NCBI GenBank assembly: GCA_032717465.1
Contig: CM064665.1
Coordinates: 24,543,088 to 24,607,087 of the forward strand
DNA: 64,000 nucleotides
Direction of reading: 5' to 3'
DNA from: Coenobita brevimanus
Taxonomy: Eukaryota > Arthropoda > Malacostraca > Decapoda > Coenobitidae
Below, piece by piece: positions 1 to 10,029 of this stretch. A program made the translations under genes and the position numbers. Every line of letters begins with the position of its first letter. Positions within the stretch are counted from its first letter, which is position 1. Under the pieces are notes generated by a model. That model was given only the letters and a program-made list of their open reading frames with translations, had not been told where the DNA came from and did not search any database.

Positions 1-359
1 TACAACTTTGGTATCCCCAGAGCTGAGCTCTGATATACGTCCCAGGCCCGATTCACACGACCCGTTTTGGTTCCGACAGGCAGTCCACCTGCTAGACGCC
101 GTCGAGATTTTTTACATGCAGTCTAATGTAACTGTTCACATGACCTGTCAAGCTAACAGCAGCAGCCGTCCGTCAGCCGACCGACACGTCACGGATATCT
201 TCTCGAGAAATCCTGGCCAACTAGCTGGCGACTTGACGCCGGCCTGAGGGGTTGGTGACGACTCATGTGAACGAGGATATGTAGAGTACCCATTCATTCC
301 ATGACTCGTGTTACTGCCTTGTCCACGTAAATAACATATACAGTTCATTGTTTGGCATC

Positions 360-512
360 ATGGACGAAAGGCTGATCGAACTTATGCGTTCTTATGAAGA
401 GTTATTTGATATAACTAACAAGAAGTGCAGTGATATTCTGAATAAAGATATGGAAAGTGATTGGCGAGGAAGTAAACAAACCAGGTGTGTGTCATTAGTT
501 TATTATACATGA
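360..512 (+). pseudogene. MADF-domain start fragment of a Harbinger accessory gene
   Basis: An ATG at 360 opens 50 codons ending in TGA at 510-512. The start region reads RLIELMRSYEELFD, which follows the opening of the MADF (Myb/SANT-like) domain: a hydrophobic helix, then Y-x-x-L-[YF]-D. An AG|GTGTGT donor at 484/485 suggests the real first exon is 360-484 (41 codons plus 2 nt). In PIF/Harbinger elements the Myb-like protein partners the transposase for DNA binding and nuclear import; this is family knowledge. Here the rest of the domain (W and basic residues) is absent because the element is internally deleted. It could instead be a fragment of a host MADF gene, but its position between transposon TIRs argues against that. 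Confidence 0.5.
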
Positions 513-562
513 ATAATTTTACCTCATTTGCCAGTTCTTTATCCACGGTCCAGAATTATCCC

Positions 563-691
563 TCAAACTTTCTCTTTTTTCAGTGACCGTTGTACCCATA
601 AGCTTTTCCTCTTTCTTCGAACTTTTTCTTCCTCCTCTTCTTCTAATAGTAGAGCAATTGTCGCCAAATTCCTTAGCGAACGACCGGCCAT
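563..691 (-). pseudogene. Harbinger transposase N-terminal fragment
   Basis: On the minus strand an ATG at 691 opens 42 codons. They contain an acidic run (LLLEEEEEE), then a basic stretch (RRKRKS) and the dipeptide WV. The transposase at 53881-54803 has the same order: EEEEEEE, KKKK, then CWVQPWIRRR. I infer that this is the N terminus of a related Harbinger transposase that ran leftwards from the right TIR. The remaining transposase, including all DDE catalytic residues, is missing. It converges on the MADF fragment at 360-512 and the two are separated by only about 50 bp. A chance low-complexity ORF is the alternative. Confidence 0.42.
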
Positions 692-844
692 GATCCTCAC
701 GCAGCAATGAGCACACACTGAATGACGATGCTGGACGGACCGGGAACGTGTAATGTGAATACACAACATTCTGACGGCGTCAAGCCGGCAGACTGCCTGT
801 CGGAGCCAAAACGGGTCGTGTGAATCGGGCCCTACTCGTCTGTT

Positions 845-1060
845 GTCTCTCCCGCGTGTTACTCTACACGTGTGACTCTTTACACATGTGTATGTGTGTG
901 TTTCTGTACACGTATGTTTCTTTACAAGTGTGTATGTGTGTGTTTCTCTACACGTTTGATTCTTTACACTTGTGTATGTGAGTGTTTCTTTAAACGTGTG
1001 TGTTTCTTTACACTTGAGTGTGTTTTTCTTTATACGTACGCGCGCGCGCGCGTGCGTGTG

Positions 1061-1110
<50 letters not shown>

Positions 1111-1128
1111 CGTGCGCGCGCGTGTGAA

Positions 1129-1198
<70 letters not shown>

Positions 1199-1289
1199 TG
1201 TGTGTGTGTGTGTGTGTGTGTGAGATTCTTTACCTGTGTGTGTTTCTTTACATGTGTGTGTATGTTTTTTTACTTGTGTGTCTTTCTTT

Positions 1290-1326
<37 letters not shown>

Positions 1327-1355
1327 CTTTACTTGTGTGTTTCTTCACATTATGT
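845..1355. repeat. GT-rich minisatellite with (GT)n cores
   Basis: The flanks are imperfect copies of a ~20-24-bp unit of the form TGTGTGTTTCTTTACACGTG. The centre is (GT)n with (CG)n interruptions (about 1036-1223), and a second (GT)n lies at 1290-1325. Long ORFs here on both strands (Cys/Val or Thr/His runs) are repeat artefacts. Confidence 0.9.
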
Positions 1356-1408
1356 TTAATTTGTTTTCTTATCCACATGTTTATGTATTAATGTAAATCA
1401 AGTAACAA

Positions 1409-1602
1409 GCCTAATGGTTTCCTGCAAGCCTGAAAACCATTTATAATGCTGCGTGGTAACCATCTAACCAAACCCATACGTGTTCCCTGCGTATTAACAA
1501 GTGGGTTTGCAGAGGGATAGTGCCCCTCCCCGTAAAACACTTAACTTGGAGTCAGATCGCCTCCCCTTCCGGGATTATGGAGTCTGGTTATAGATAAACA
1601 GA
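1409..1602 (-). repeat. Dispersed repeat family C, copy 1
   Basis: This stretch from AATGGTTTCCTGCAAGCC to the GGTTATAGATA end matches 60942-61116 in the same orientation and 51827-52010 inverted. Shared blocks include 'gtgttccctgcgt', 'aagtgggtt' and 'agtgcccctcc'. It is a dispersed non-coding repeat, possibly SINE-like. It sits just upstream of the isomerase exon at 1674. Confidence 0.65.
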
Positions 1603-1673
1603 CAGAACTTCCATAGGTCTGCGTGTGTGGGTAGCTGTTCAGAGGTCAGCCTCCACTCATCTACTTTCTCCAG

Positions 1674-1835
1674 ACCACCGTTCCAGTCTGCCAGAAGTGG
1701 TCCCTTTTCCAGCACCTGGTCCTTGTGTCAATGGAGACCAAGGACCACTACCACTGGCTCAGGGTGTTTAGCAAGGACGAGGTCAGGGACATTGTGTTCG
1801 ACAGGCAGGACCACAAGAACACCATCACAGGACCG
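1674..1835 (+). CDS. ECI2-like: Enoyl-CoA delta isomerase exon (start of crotonase domain)
   Basis: This is a 162-nt open segment in phase 0 at both ends, with a pyrimidine-rich acceptor (ctactttctccag, ending 1673) and a GT donor at 1836. It encodes 54 residues that include VFSKDEVRDIVFDRQDHKN followed by TITGP. The block DIVFDRQDHKNTIT fits the first beta strand of the ECI/crotonase fold, where family members have [KR]-I-x-[FL]-N-R-P-x-[KR]-[KR]-N-A-[IL]. The enzyme moves double bonds of 3-enoyl-CoA to trans-2-enoyl-CoA in fatty-acid oxidation in mitochondria or peroxisomes. The first about 35 residues are not conserved enough to place. The preceding exons lie outside the window. The exon is more GC-rich than its surroundings, as expected for coding DNA. 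Confidence 0.6.
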
Positions 1836-2499
1836 GTAGGATAGTTTGCTCTTTGAAAATGTTGTGGGGCATTTGTTTTCAGGTAGGCTTAATTACAACA
1901 AGGAATTATTTAACACCTTTTATATTTGCACTGGTGTTTCTTAAGTTTAACTCCCGTCATGATTTTTTTTTTCTTATTCTCTCTTATAATACTGAAGAAA
2001 CTTTCTGTACCAGTGGTGAGGCAGTCTTCATTTAATCCTTCCATGCAACAGATATCAAATACTAAAGTCGTGTGAAGGTAACAAGTCACGTCGCCAGACT
2101 GAAAGGGTCAATTACAGGATATGAAATAAAACTGATATAAAAATTAATACCCAGAATGCATGCTGGATTATATTTTGGCTTCTGTACAGGCAGAGAGAAT
2201 TAGTTACCTATAGTTCATTCAGTTTAAATTTGCAGACATTTCTCCTTTTGCAACATTTCTCGCTGGATAGTGGCGGAATAAGATTATACCACGGTTCTAA
2301 ATCCTTTCCATAACGCACCTTCCTGATTAGCAACATAGTCTAAATTTAATATCTTCTTACAACTCATGATTCAAAACGAAAAGAATTCAATTTTACACCT
2401 ACTTCAAGTGAACATAGACTAGTGGAACAGAAATCTCCCATCACTCAATAACTGAAGATGCTTGACAATTTTCCTTTATAACTGTCACCACTGCTACAG

Positions 2500-2564
2500 G
2501 AGATTATTACTGTAGGGGACGGACAAAGACAGTCAGACATGCTGATTTCTGAAGCTGTTCGTAT
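2500..2564 (+). CDS. ECI2-like: Tentative second ECI-like exon
   Basis: A 65-nt segment follows a good acceptor (accactgctacag, ending 2499) and is followed by a consensus donor GTGAGT at 2565. In phase 0 it reads EIITVGDGQRQSDMLISEAVR plus two bases. Phases fit on both sides: the exon at 1674-1835 ends in phase 0, and the exon at 7521 begins with a single G that would complete the split codon as ATG. In the family this stretch precedes the helix leading into [IL]-x-x-[FL]-P-K-P. However, it is about 20-30 residues shorter than the usual segment and lacks the G-x-[FY]-[FY]-[SC]-[SA]-G-x-D-L oxyanion-hole block, so another exon may be missed or lost. Confidence 0.42.
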
Positions 2565-2629
2565 GTGAGTACACCATTTGTTTATCCCTAGTCAGGTTGC
2601 ATATTTTCGTTTTATTTTTTCTATTTCAG

Positions 2630-3110
2630 GGAGCTGGTGCCTCTACTAGCATTAAGGGAGGTCTCCCTCCGTGCTAATGGATCTTTGTATGCAATGTGTG
2701 TTGGGAGTGTAATGCTGTATGGTAGTAAGACCTGGGCTGTAAAGGAAGAGGATACTCGTTGGCTCAGATGCTTGGAAATAACAATGATCAGATGAATGTG
2801 TAGTGCGTCCTTGAATGCGAGGCCTGGGGGGAGGGAGGGAGATAGGACTGCGATTGAAGAGGTGAGAGGAAGGATGGGACTGGAATGTATTGGTGCAGTG
2901 ATGAGGAAGGGTAGACTGAGATGGTTTGGGCATATTGAGAAGATGGAGGATGACAATTGGGCGGAGGTGAGAAGTGTGAACGTCGGGGTTAGGGTTGCTA
3001 GCGACAGATCACTGACGGTCTGGGATGAGGTCATAGTATGGCCTCAGGGCTGCTAATGATCAAGCAATGAGAAGAGTCGCCAATAGATCATCAAGGCCGA
3101 CTCACGGAAC
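2630..3110 (+). mobile_element. LINE 3' end (C-terminal pol tail fragment)
   Basis: Broken reading frames contain SVMLYGSKTWAVKEEDT, then an Arg/Met-rich stretch, then RLRWFGHIEKMEDDNW. The pattern of Y-G-[SC]-E/K-x-W, then [LK]-R-W-F-G-H-[VI]-E-[RK]-M is the usual C terminus of a class of arthropod non-LTR retrotransposon polyproteins. A clearly related copy lies at 10030-10374. Several stops and frame changes make it a dead 5'-truncated copy inside the isomerase intron. A short (GATAC)-like 3' tail follows near 3120-3150. Confidence 0.75.
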
Positions 3111-3428
3111 CTTCATAAATGATACAATATGATACGATAAGATAGGACTCAAGGATAATGTCCTCATATAACACAAAATTCAGCCACTGATGCTTGTTTT
3201 AGAAGCTTTTAATTTGTTTACAAGTAATTAAACCCTACACGCCAGGCAACATTTAACACAGTAGTCACCTCACTATGGGCAATTTCTCAGAGAGTGCTGA
3301 AAATTGCTTTAAAACCTTAATATCTAGGGAAGTGATGCAGTTAAGGAAACGAATTAACAACCATTTTACTCAAGAACTCTTCCCCTTGCAAATGAAGGTA
3401 TTCTCTGGTTTATAGGTCTTTGCATTAA

Positions 3429-5732
3429 CCCCTAAACCGCGGGGGTTGTTTTGGCTTGACGTGAGTGTCCCGCGGGCATATTCGTGCTCCGACAGACTCT
3501 CTAAAAATATTTGCCAAAAATCAGTTATTAGTCCTAGAATATTAAAATTAAATACGACTATGGCACATACCTTCAGCTTTCTCCTGGGATGTTTGTTGAG
3601 CCTTCGTCGAGTACCGTAGGACTTGTGGAGACCTCTGAAGTTGGGTAACGAAGTTTCCACTTTACACTTCCCGACAACCCTTAATATGATTACCACAGCC
3701 TGATATTATCACTAGAAACACTATTCTATGATTTTCAAATAGTTTGGAATCCATACTCCAAAAAACACACACACACACACACACACTGAGAAAGCAATGA
3801 AAATTATGAGTGCGTATGACTTTCCCACTTGCTCTCGTTCGCCGCTGGTGTTCTGTCATTTATTATCCATAAAAACACTCACACTTTATATTTCTATTAC
3901 TATATAACTCTTATATTTATCTGCAGTCTTTATCCATAAGTTTCATTCAGTAATAGTAGTTTATTGTCACTGTAGGCATTCAATTTCTTTCAGTAAAATA
4001 TGTAGCATTCACTTTCTCGTCCTGTACAGTAGCGTTGAGAGCGAATCTGTCACTTTCATTTCCACTTTCATAACTCATAGTATTCATACACGCTAGAGTG
4101 AAACTTTCACTTTCATTATTCCTAGTATATATACTCGTATTCTTATATTACTACTCATTTACATTTCTATTTACATTCTCTATTTTATTTACATTATTTA
4201 CATTTGTTTTATTTACACTGTTATGCGCTGTCACTTGCAGTAACTCATAAAACTATTTTCCACTGTTCACTTATATTTACATTCATTGCTTTCACTTGCT
4301 GTTTACACATTATTTACACATTATTTACATTTCCACTTGCACTGTTTTAGCCACCAGAAAGATCGTAGTCACTCTCGATCATTTTCATTGATAAATTAGC
4401 CAGTTCACGTTCCACAGGAGTCACTTAGCCCTTTACCCCTTTCCACACGAGGTTCAGTAGGGGGGTAGAGGTCACAGGGCCCTTTGCATGGGGATAAAAA
4501 GCAGCAGAATTGGACAGGCGCGAATCCGACGAGACTTCACCTTGAAAGACGACAGTTAACTGAATACTGTGGTGGTGTAGGGGAAGTGCAATGCTGCCAA
4601 TGTCAGCGTGGTTACAGCTGTTAATATATACGGTATGAAATGATTCGCAGGAAATCTAGACAATACATAATAAATTAGGTAGTTCCAGCTGAATGTAAAT
4701 ATCACTTAGGCTTCTCCCTTCCTTTCTTATATATATTTTTATTACGAGAATAGAGTATACGGCTTATTTCAAGGGGAAATAAACAGCGAAAATTAGCGAA
4801 CGAGTGCACGTGAGGTGTTGTCAGGTGATAATTAGCCAATTCCAGGTGTATGGCACTATCACTTACCTTATTTCTTTTTTGTATATATTATTTGGTATAA
4901 GAATAGGGCATAGGGCTTATTTCAATGGATGAAATCAGTGGAAAATTCCAGGAAAGATTTACTTAGCATAGCACGGCGGGGCAGGTGAGAGGAGAGGGTA
5001 ATGAAGGGGAGGTAGGGAGAGGAGTCAAGAACGGGGAGAAATGGCTAAATTGTCAACAATGGATGGGAGTACAGATGAGATTAGGAGTGCTGACTAGTGT
5101 TGGACATTGGCAGTACTGACAGATGATACAAGCCACCACTTGAAAGCCCAGGCGAATTCAAAATAACACAGAATCACAAAGTGATGGCCCACGGTATGAT
5201 CCCTTGCTCCAAAGTGTTACGAAAGTGATGGCCTGCGGTTAAGAGTTTGGGTAATGACGTGAGGAAGAGAACTAATTTTCGCCAGGATAGCGGCGTGCAA
5301 ACAGGACATGATAGTGCATCTGCCCACGGCACCAACTATGGCTCTGCTCACAGTGTGATAACTTACTCCACAACTAGATAAACTAGACACTGTTGCATCC
5401 AAGGGATGTCTTATGGCACTATCACTGAGCCCTTTTCTAGTATTCTTGGAAAGAGGTTTGGCAGGGGCGGATGATGCAAAGGTCCACGTAAATTGGGAAC
5501 AGAATCTGACAAAAGACATAAGATAACATCATCCTACAGCTGGCAGAGTCACTGAGACAACTGAGGTATGCTTGCCTCGGGTGCTGGGAGGCAATCCCTA
5601 CCTTTATGTGAAGAGATTAAGTGGCGGCCACTTCAAACTGTGGTGCGAAGCCACGTGCAATATTAGCCGTCACCCGGAGCCCCCTATCCACCAATTTCAT
5701 GTTGGATATAACTGTCACCCAGCGTTTAGGTG
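3429..5732. mobile_element. TTAA-flanked piggyBac-like element, 2.3 kb
   Basis: TTAA lies at 3425-3428 and again at 5733-5736. The inner ends are inverted: CCCCTAAACCGCGGGGG on the left against CACCTAAACGCTGGGTG, the reverse complement of the right end. TTAA duplication is the hallmark of piggyBac transposition. No transposase ORF is recognisable, so it is non-autonomous or decayed. Much of its left 1.45 kb is present again, inverted, at 25371-26791, where the same TTAA terminus is kept. A roughly 110-bp internal segment is imperfectly repeated (about 4680-4790 and 4840-4940). A (CA)n tract lies at about 3763-3787. It sits in an intron of the ECI-like gene. Confidence 0.65.
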
Positions 5733-6004
5733 TTAATCTCTTCATTTCTACAGTTTGTATTACTACCATCTCCTGTCTTATTTATTTAGGAGAGACTTCG
5801 AATTTCATTACACGTCTTGATCGTCATTAAACAGCCACAGAACCTTTGTAAGCAAGTTTCACCTTTTTTCAAATTACTTTTACTTTTAACCACATTCTAT
5901 TTAAACGTCTAATTCTGTAATCTATTTCTCTACTAAGTGATGTGGCTAAAGTGCTCATTATACTGCTTGGCGGGAATCTGTATCATTTACATCCTATTGC
6001 TGAC

Positions 6005-7020
6005 ATCCCATCATTATCATCCCTATCATTTTTCATCCCTATCAGTTTTCATCCGTCATTCTTCATCCCTGTCATTTTGCATCCCTATCATTTTTTATCC
6101 CAATCATTTTTATTCCTACTACATTGCGACTCTATCATTTTTCATCCCAATCATTTGTGTCCCCATCATTTGTGTCCCCATCATTTGTGTCCCCATCATT
6201 TGTGTCCCCATCATTTGTGTCCCCATCATTTGCGTCCTCACCATTTTTGCATCCCAGCATTTTGCATCCCATCATTTTGCATCCCATCCAAACATTTGCA
6301 TCCCCATCATTTGCATTCCCATCATTTGCATTCCCATCAATTGCATCCCCAATATTTGCATCCCCATCAATTGCGTCCCCATCATTTGCATTCCCATCAT
6401 TTGCATCCCCATTATTTGCATCCCCAATATTTGCATCCCCATCATTTGCATCCTCATCAATTGAGTCCTTATCATTTGCATCCCCATCATTTGCATCCCC
6501 ATCATTTGCATCCCCATCATTTGCATCCCCATCATTTGCGTCCTCATCATTTGAGTCCTTATCATTTGCATCCCCATCATTTGAGCCCCCAGCCTTTGCG
6601 TCCCCATTATTTCAGTCCCAGTCATTTCCGTCCCCATTATTTACATCCCATCCATTAACCCTAACATTTATAGCCCATAAATTAATTATCATTTACATCC
6701 CAACAATTAACCCTATCATTTTACACCCCATCATTTTACAACCCATCATTTTACACCCCATCATTTTACACCTCATCATTATACATCCCATCATTTTACA
6801 CCTCATCATTATACATCCCATCATTATACATCCCATCATTTTACACCTCATCATTATACATCCCATCATTATACATCCCATCATTTTACACCTCATCATT
6901 ATACATCCCATCATTATACATCCCATCATTTTACACCTCATCATTATACATCCCATCATTTTACACCTCATCATTATACATCCCATCATTTTACATCCCT
7001 TCATTTCCACCCTATCATTT
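6005..7020. repeat. 15-bp minisatellite in two variants
   Basis: From about 6140 to 6655 the unit is CATTTGCATCCCCAT with variants. From about 6705 to 7015 the unit changes to CATCATTTTACACCC / CATCATTATACATCC in a near-regular higher-order alternation. Because 15 bp is five codons without stops, long ORFs appear in several frames (for example 5942-6658 and 6124-7038, and on the minus strand). They are not genes. Confidence 0.93.
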
Positions 7021-7202
7021 ACATTTTACAGAATTTGACCGTCTAACCTTAATAAACTTTGGTCCTTGGATACCTGCTCTTCAGGGTTACTCAGTCTTTT
7101 GCTGCTTTAATTAGGGATCTTTACGAAAGGTTTTTATGTCTGCTCACGTCTGCTCCTTCAGTTTCATCATATATCTTCTCACAGTTAACCTTCATTGTGT
7201 GC

Positions 7203-7400
7203 ACATGTCTGTGTCACCTCTGCCATGCTCTTTGTACCACCTCTGCCACCCTCTTTGTAACACCTCTGCCACCCTTTCCGTACCACGTCTGCCACCCTCT
7301 TTGTTCCACCTCTGCCGTCCTCTTTTCACCACCTCTGCCATCCTCTTTGTACCACCTCTGCCACCCTCTTTGTACCACCTCTGCCATCCTCTTTGTATAT
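7203..7400. repeat. 23-24-bp minisatellite
   Basis: About eight imperfect copies of CCACCTCTGCCACCCTCTTTGTA. It ends about 120 bp before the isomerase exon at 7521, inside the same intron. A (TC)n tract at 7460-7487 follows close to the acceptor. Confidence 0.9.
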
Positions 7401-7455
7401 ATCGCGTCACTAATAAACTTTATTCCGAAGAATTCCCCCACACCTGAACTAATGA

Positions 7456-7491
<36 letters not shown>

Positions 7492-7520
7492 TTACTAACC
7501 TGCTCTATGCTTGCCTACAG

Positions 7521-7638
7521 GTTGGTAATGGAACTGATAAGCTTCCCTAAGCCTCTGGTGGCCCTAGTAAACGGCGAGTGTGTTGGCATCATGGCCACTA
7601 TCTTGCCTTTATACGATGTTGTGTATGCCTCGGATAAG
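7521..7638 (+). CDS. ECI2-like: Enoyl-CoA delta isomerase exon (substrate-site core)
   Basis: The exon is bounded by the acceptor tgcttgcctacag (ending 7520) and the donor GTTAGT at 7639. After one split base it encodes 39 residues, including LISFPKPLVALVNGECVGI and then LPLYDVVYASDK. This is the best-conserved part of the ECI2/PECI branch of the crotonase superfamily: F-P-K-P-[LV]-[IV]-A-x-V-N-G, then V-G-[IL], then [FY]-D-x-V-Y-A-S-D. The V-N-G-x-x-V-G loop forms the second half of the oxyanion hole that binds the acyl-CoA thioester. It ends in phase 0, directly before the ATFH exon at 9604 as in known family members. The (TC)n tract upstream may act as the polypyrimidine tract. This is the strongest host-gene evidence in the window. 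Confidence 0.9.
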
Positions 7639-7639
7639 G

Positions 7640-8310
7640 TTAGTTTTATGTGTATCTTTATGCATCTATGTATACTTTTATCTATGTATGAGTATGTATC
7701 CTTTCGTATCTCTGTGTATTATGTTCTCCTCCTATATACCCTGCTATCTGTGTATCCTGTTTATATATCGTATATTTCTTATCTCTGTATCCTTAATTTA
7801 TCTATGCATCTCCTATTTATTTCTACGTGTATATCCTACCCGTATATGTATCCTCTATATCCTATGTCTTATCTGTGTATGCATCCTATGTGTATCTCCA
7901 ACATACCCTCTTATCACTGTATCCTATCTGTACCTATGCACCTCCTATATCACAATCCTGTCTGTATCTGTGTGGCCTATCTATATGGTAGTGTTGGCAC
8001 CCTGACCCCCCAACTACTCCTCTACGATACCAACTACTCTTCCGATAATGTTATTGTTTTCATCTGTACCGGTATATCTTATCTATTTATCCTTCCTAGA
8101 TTCCTATACGTATCTATGGCATTTCTCGGTACACGTTTGTTACCATCTCTTTGTATCGCTTCATTTAGCCTTATGTATTTGTGTATCCTACATATCTCTG
8201 TATCCAATCTGTGTATCCTGTCTATGTGTATCCTACCTCTGTGTATCCTATATATCTGTATCCTACGTATATGTACGCCATCTGTGTATCCTATATCTTA
8301 TCTATGTATG
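7640..8310. repeat. Degenerate ~12-14-bp intronic minisatellite
   Basis: The intron just downstream of the isomerase exon is filled with variants of CTATCTGTGTATCCTATAT. ORFs rich in Tyr, Ile, Leu, Cys and Ser here come from the repeat. Confidence 0.75.
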
Positions 8311-8365
8311 GCTAGTGGCACAGAAGAGGAAATGTTGACATCCTGGCCGGTATCACTCTAATGTG

Positions 8366-8545
8366 ATGCATCGTTGCGCCTCTTCCTTGGCGATTTATTT
8401 TGCTTATTACAGTTTAACAATCCTATGTGCTATTTATATTATTCTCATATAGACACAGTTTGCACCAGTTGCAGGCAAGAGGATACTGAAGTGTAATGTG
8501 CGGAATAAATCGGTGAGGCATAGGCGTTAGGGAATTTCCTGAGTC
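8366..8545. mobile_element. Foldback MITE family D, copy 1
   Basis: The left arm carries CCTCTTCCTTGGCGATTTAT (8379 on) and the right arm its inverse, AATAAATCGGTGAGGCATAGG (from about 8504). The same paired motif occurs at 15.5, 19.07-19.77, 50.83, 51.06 and 52.54 kb. No coding capacity. Confidence 0.65.
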
Positions 8546-9317
8546 ATAGGCGGCATGACCCTACATTCAAGTTAACTAAGCTTTTCAACCGTCCCCGCGC
8601 CGGAGGGGCTCGGGGAGGGGGATTTTTTTTTCACTCGGTTTGTCTGTCTCTTTGTCCGTCTGTCTGCCTGTCTATCAACAACTGTACGCGAAAACTACTG
8701 GTGACTGTTAACTAAAATTACTGGGACGATGGGCTATGACCTTCTGATTACCTAATTTAATTGTTGGCCAAATTGAGCCAAGGGCCAGGCTGTAGAGCAA
8801 GAAAATGTAAAAACAATAAATTAATAAAAGAAGTAAAACAAATCGTTTTTTCTCCATATCTCCATTCAGATTCTCCATATCGACGTGAAACCAAAACCTA
8901 AAGGTGCATCTTTCAAATCTACATCCTATAACATTACATCAAGGGGTCACTCCCCAGTTAGCGGTAGGGGGGTCAGTGTCAGGTGGGTCGGTCCTAACAT
9001 TTCAAATGGGCATATCATTGCGAATTTTCACCCAATTTGCTCCAAATTTTATGAGTGACATCTTTGACTAGATATCCTGTTGTGTTTATACGTCAGCACT
9101 AAAATGACTGCTGGGGATGAGTTTGCTGTGTCTTGGCCCCACTTCATGTTATTGTTTATTATTTTTGTTTAACCCTAACTTAACTCTCAAACTGTCGTGA
9201 GTGCCCATGTTTTCCAGCCATCCACAGAGTAACTTCCTTCACGCTGACTTCACACAACCAGTACAATTGCCATGGAGGCTTCACTTTCATCTCACCTCCC
9301 CATGCCCTTGATCGCCA
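8546..9317. other. Intronic stretch, no gene seen
   Basis: AT-rich intron sequence of the ECI-like gene with a TGTCTGTC... block near 8640-8675. The block followed by AT-rich text resembles decayed transposon 3' sequence. Nothing else is recognised. Confidence 0.5.
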
Positions 9318-9490
9318 CTCCCCCCCTTGAGTAGCCCCTCGTCCTTGATCCACCTCTCCCCGTCCTTGATCCATCTCTCTCGGTCCTTGATCCACCTCTC
9401 CCCGTCCTTGATCCATCTCTCTCGGTCCTTGATCCACCTCTCCCTCGTCCTTGATCCTCCCTCACCCCCGTCCTTGATCCGCCCCCACCC
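9318..9490. repeat. 21-bp minisatellite
   Basis: Units alternate between GTCCTTGATCCACCTCTCCCC and GGTCCTTGATCCATCTCTCTC. It lies in the intron before the isomerase exon at 9604. Minus-strand ORFs repeating the pentads MDQGP / VDQGR come from it. Confidence 0.9.
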
Positions 9491-9560
9491 CCTCTCTAAC
9501 TTAAAATTCACCATGACAACTCTCTCGTCTGGAGGCCAACCTTTAACACTATAGCACTTA

Positions 9561-9602
<42 letters not shown>

Positions 9603-9603
9603 G

Positions 9604-9723
9604 GCCACCTTCCACACCACCTACATAACTGACGGTGTAACTCCAGACGGGTGCTGTACATTTACGTTCCCTCGTCTCATGGGCTACACCAAAGCAGCAA
9701 CCACACTCATGCCGGAGGAAAAG
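9604..9723 (+). CDS. ECI2-like: Enoyl-CoA delta isomerase exon (catalytic loop)
   Basis: A (TC)n polypyrimidine run (9563-9598) leads into the acceptor CACCAG (ending 9603), and a GTAAGC donor follows at 9724. The 120-nt exon is phase 0 at both ends and encodes ATFHTTYITDGVTPDGCC, then TFTFPRLMGYTKAATTLMP, then EEK. Family members have A-T-F-x-T-P-F-x-x-L-G-x-x-P-E-G-x-S-S-x-x-F-P-x-[IL]-M-G. The Glu of P-E-G is the general acid/base of ECI2-type isomerases; here it is Asp (TPDGCC), and S-S is C-T. The following [KR]-[LM]-T-A-x-E-A segment is not found directly downstream, so later exons are further away or lost. The change could mean an altered enzyme or a decaying paralogue. Confidence 0.88.
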
Positions 9724-9756
9724 GTAAGCAAACGATTGTCTATGTTTTCGTATTTT

Positions 9757-10025
9757 TGGCTGTCTCCGTCTGTCTGTGTCTCTGTCTATGTCTCTGTCTC
9801 TGTATGTCTGTCTGTGTGAGTCTGTCTGTCTGTCTGTCTCTGTCAGTCTCTGTCTGTCTGTCTGTGTCTCTGTCTGTCTGTGTCTCTGTCTGTCTGTCTG
9901 TTTTTCTGTGCCACTATCTGTGTCTGTCTCTGTGGGTCTGTCTGTGTCTCTGTCTTTTTGTCTGTCTGTGTCTCTGTTTGTATCTTTGTGTGCGTCTCTG
10001 TGTCTTTGTATGTCTGTGTTTTTCT
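9757..10025. repeat. (TGTC)n-rich low-complexity tract
   Basis: About 270 bp of TCTGTCTG/TCTGTGTC units start 35 bp after the donor of the isomerase exon. Ser/Leu/Cys/Val ORFs in it are artefacts. Confidence 0.9.
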
Positions 10026-10029
10026 GTTT

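Larger units (their letters stand above)
45..831. mobile_element. Harbinger deletion derivative with ~58-bp TIRs
   Basis: The left end (45-103) and the reverse complement of the right end (773-831) match over about 58 bp with only a few mismatches. Both begin GGCCCGATTCACACGACC. The flanking trinucleotides CCA and CTA could be a decayed 3-bp target-site duplication, the size PIF/Harbinger elements make. Inside are two short convergent coding remnants: a MADF-like start on + near the left end and a transposase-like N terminus on - near the right end. This is the same layout as the full element at 53377-60383, but the TIR sequence differs, so it is a different Harbinger family. The middle of both genes is missing. 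Confidence 0.72.

Noticed and set aside
563..1396. ORFs of 271 and 174 codons rich in His/Thr or Cys/Val
   Set aside because: They run through (GT)n/(CA)n and a related minisatellite. Only the short transposase-like part at 563-691 is kept.
3370..3696. 108-codon ORF similar to one at 26525-26788
   Set aside because: The similarity follows from the DNA being two copies of one TTAA element. No domain is recognisable and the frames diverge at the ends.
5942..7038. Long + strand ORFs (238 and 304 codons) and matching minus-strand ORFs
   Set aside because: They are the translation of a 15-bp tandem repeat with no stop in several frames.
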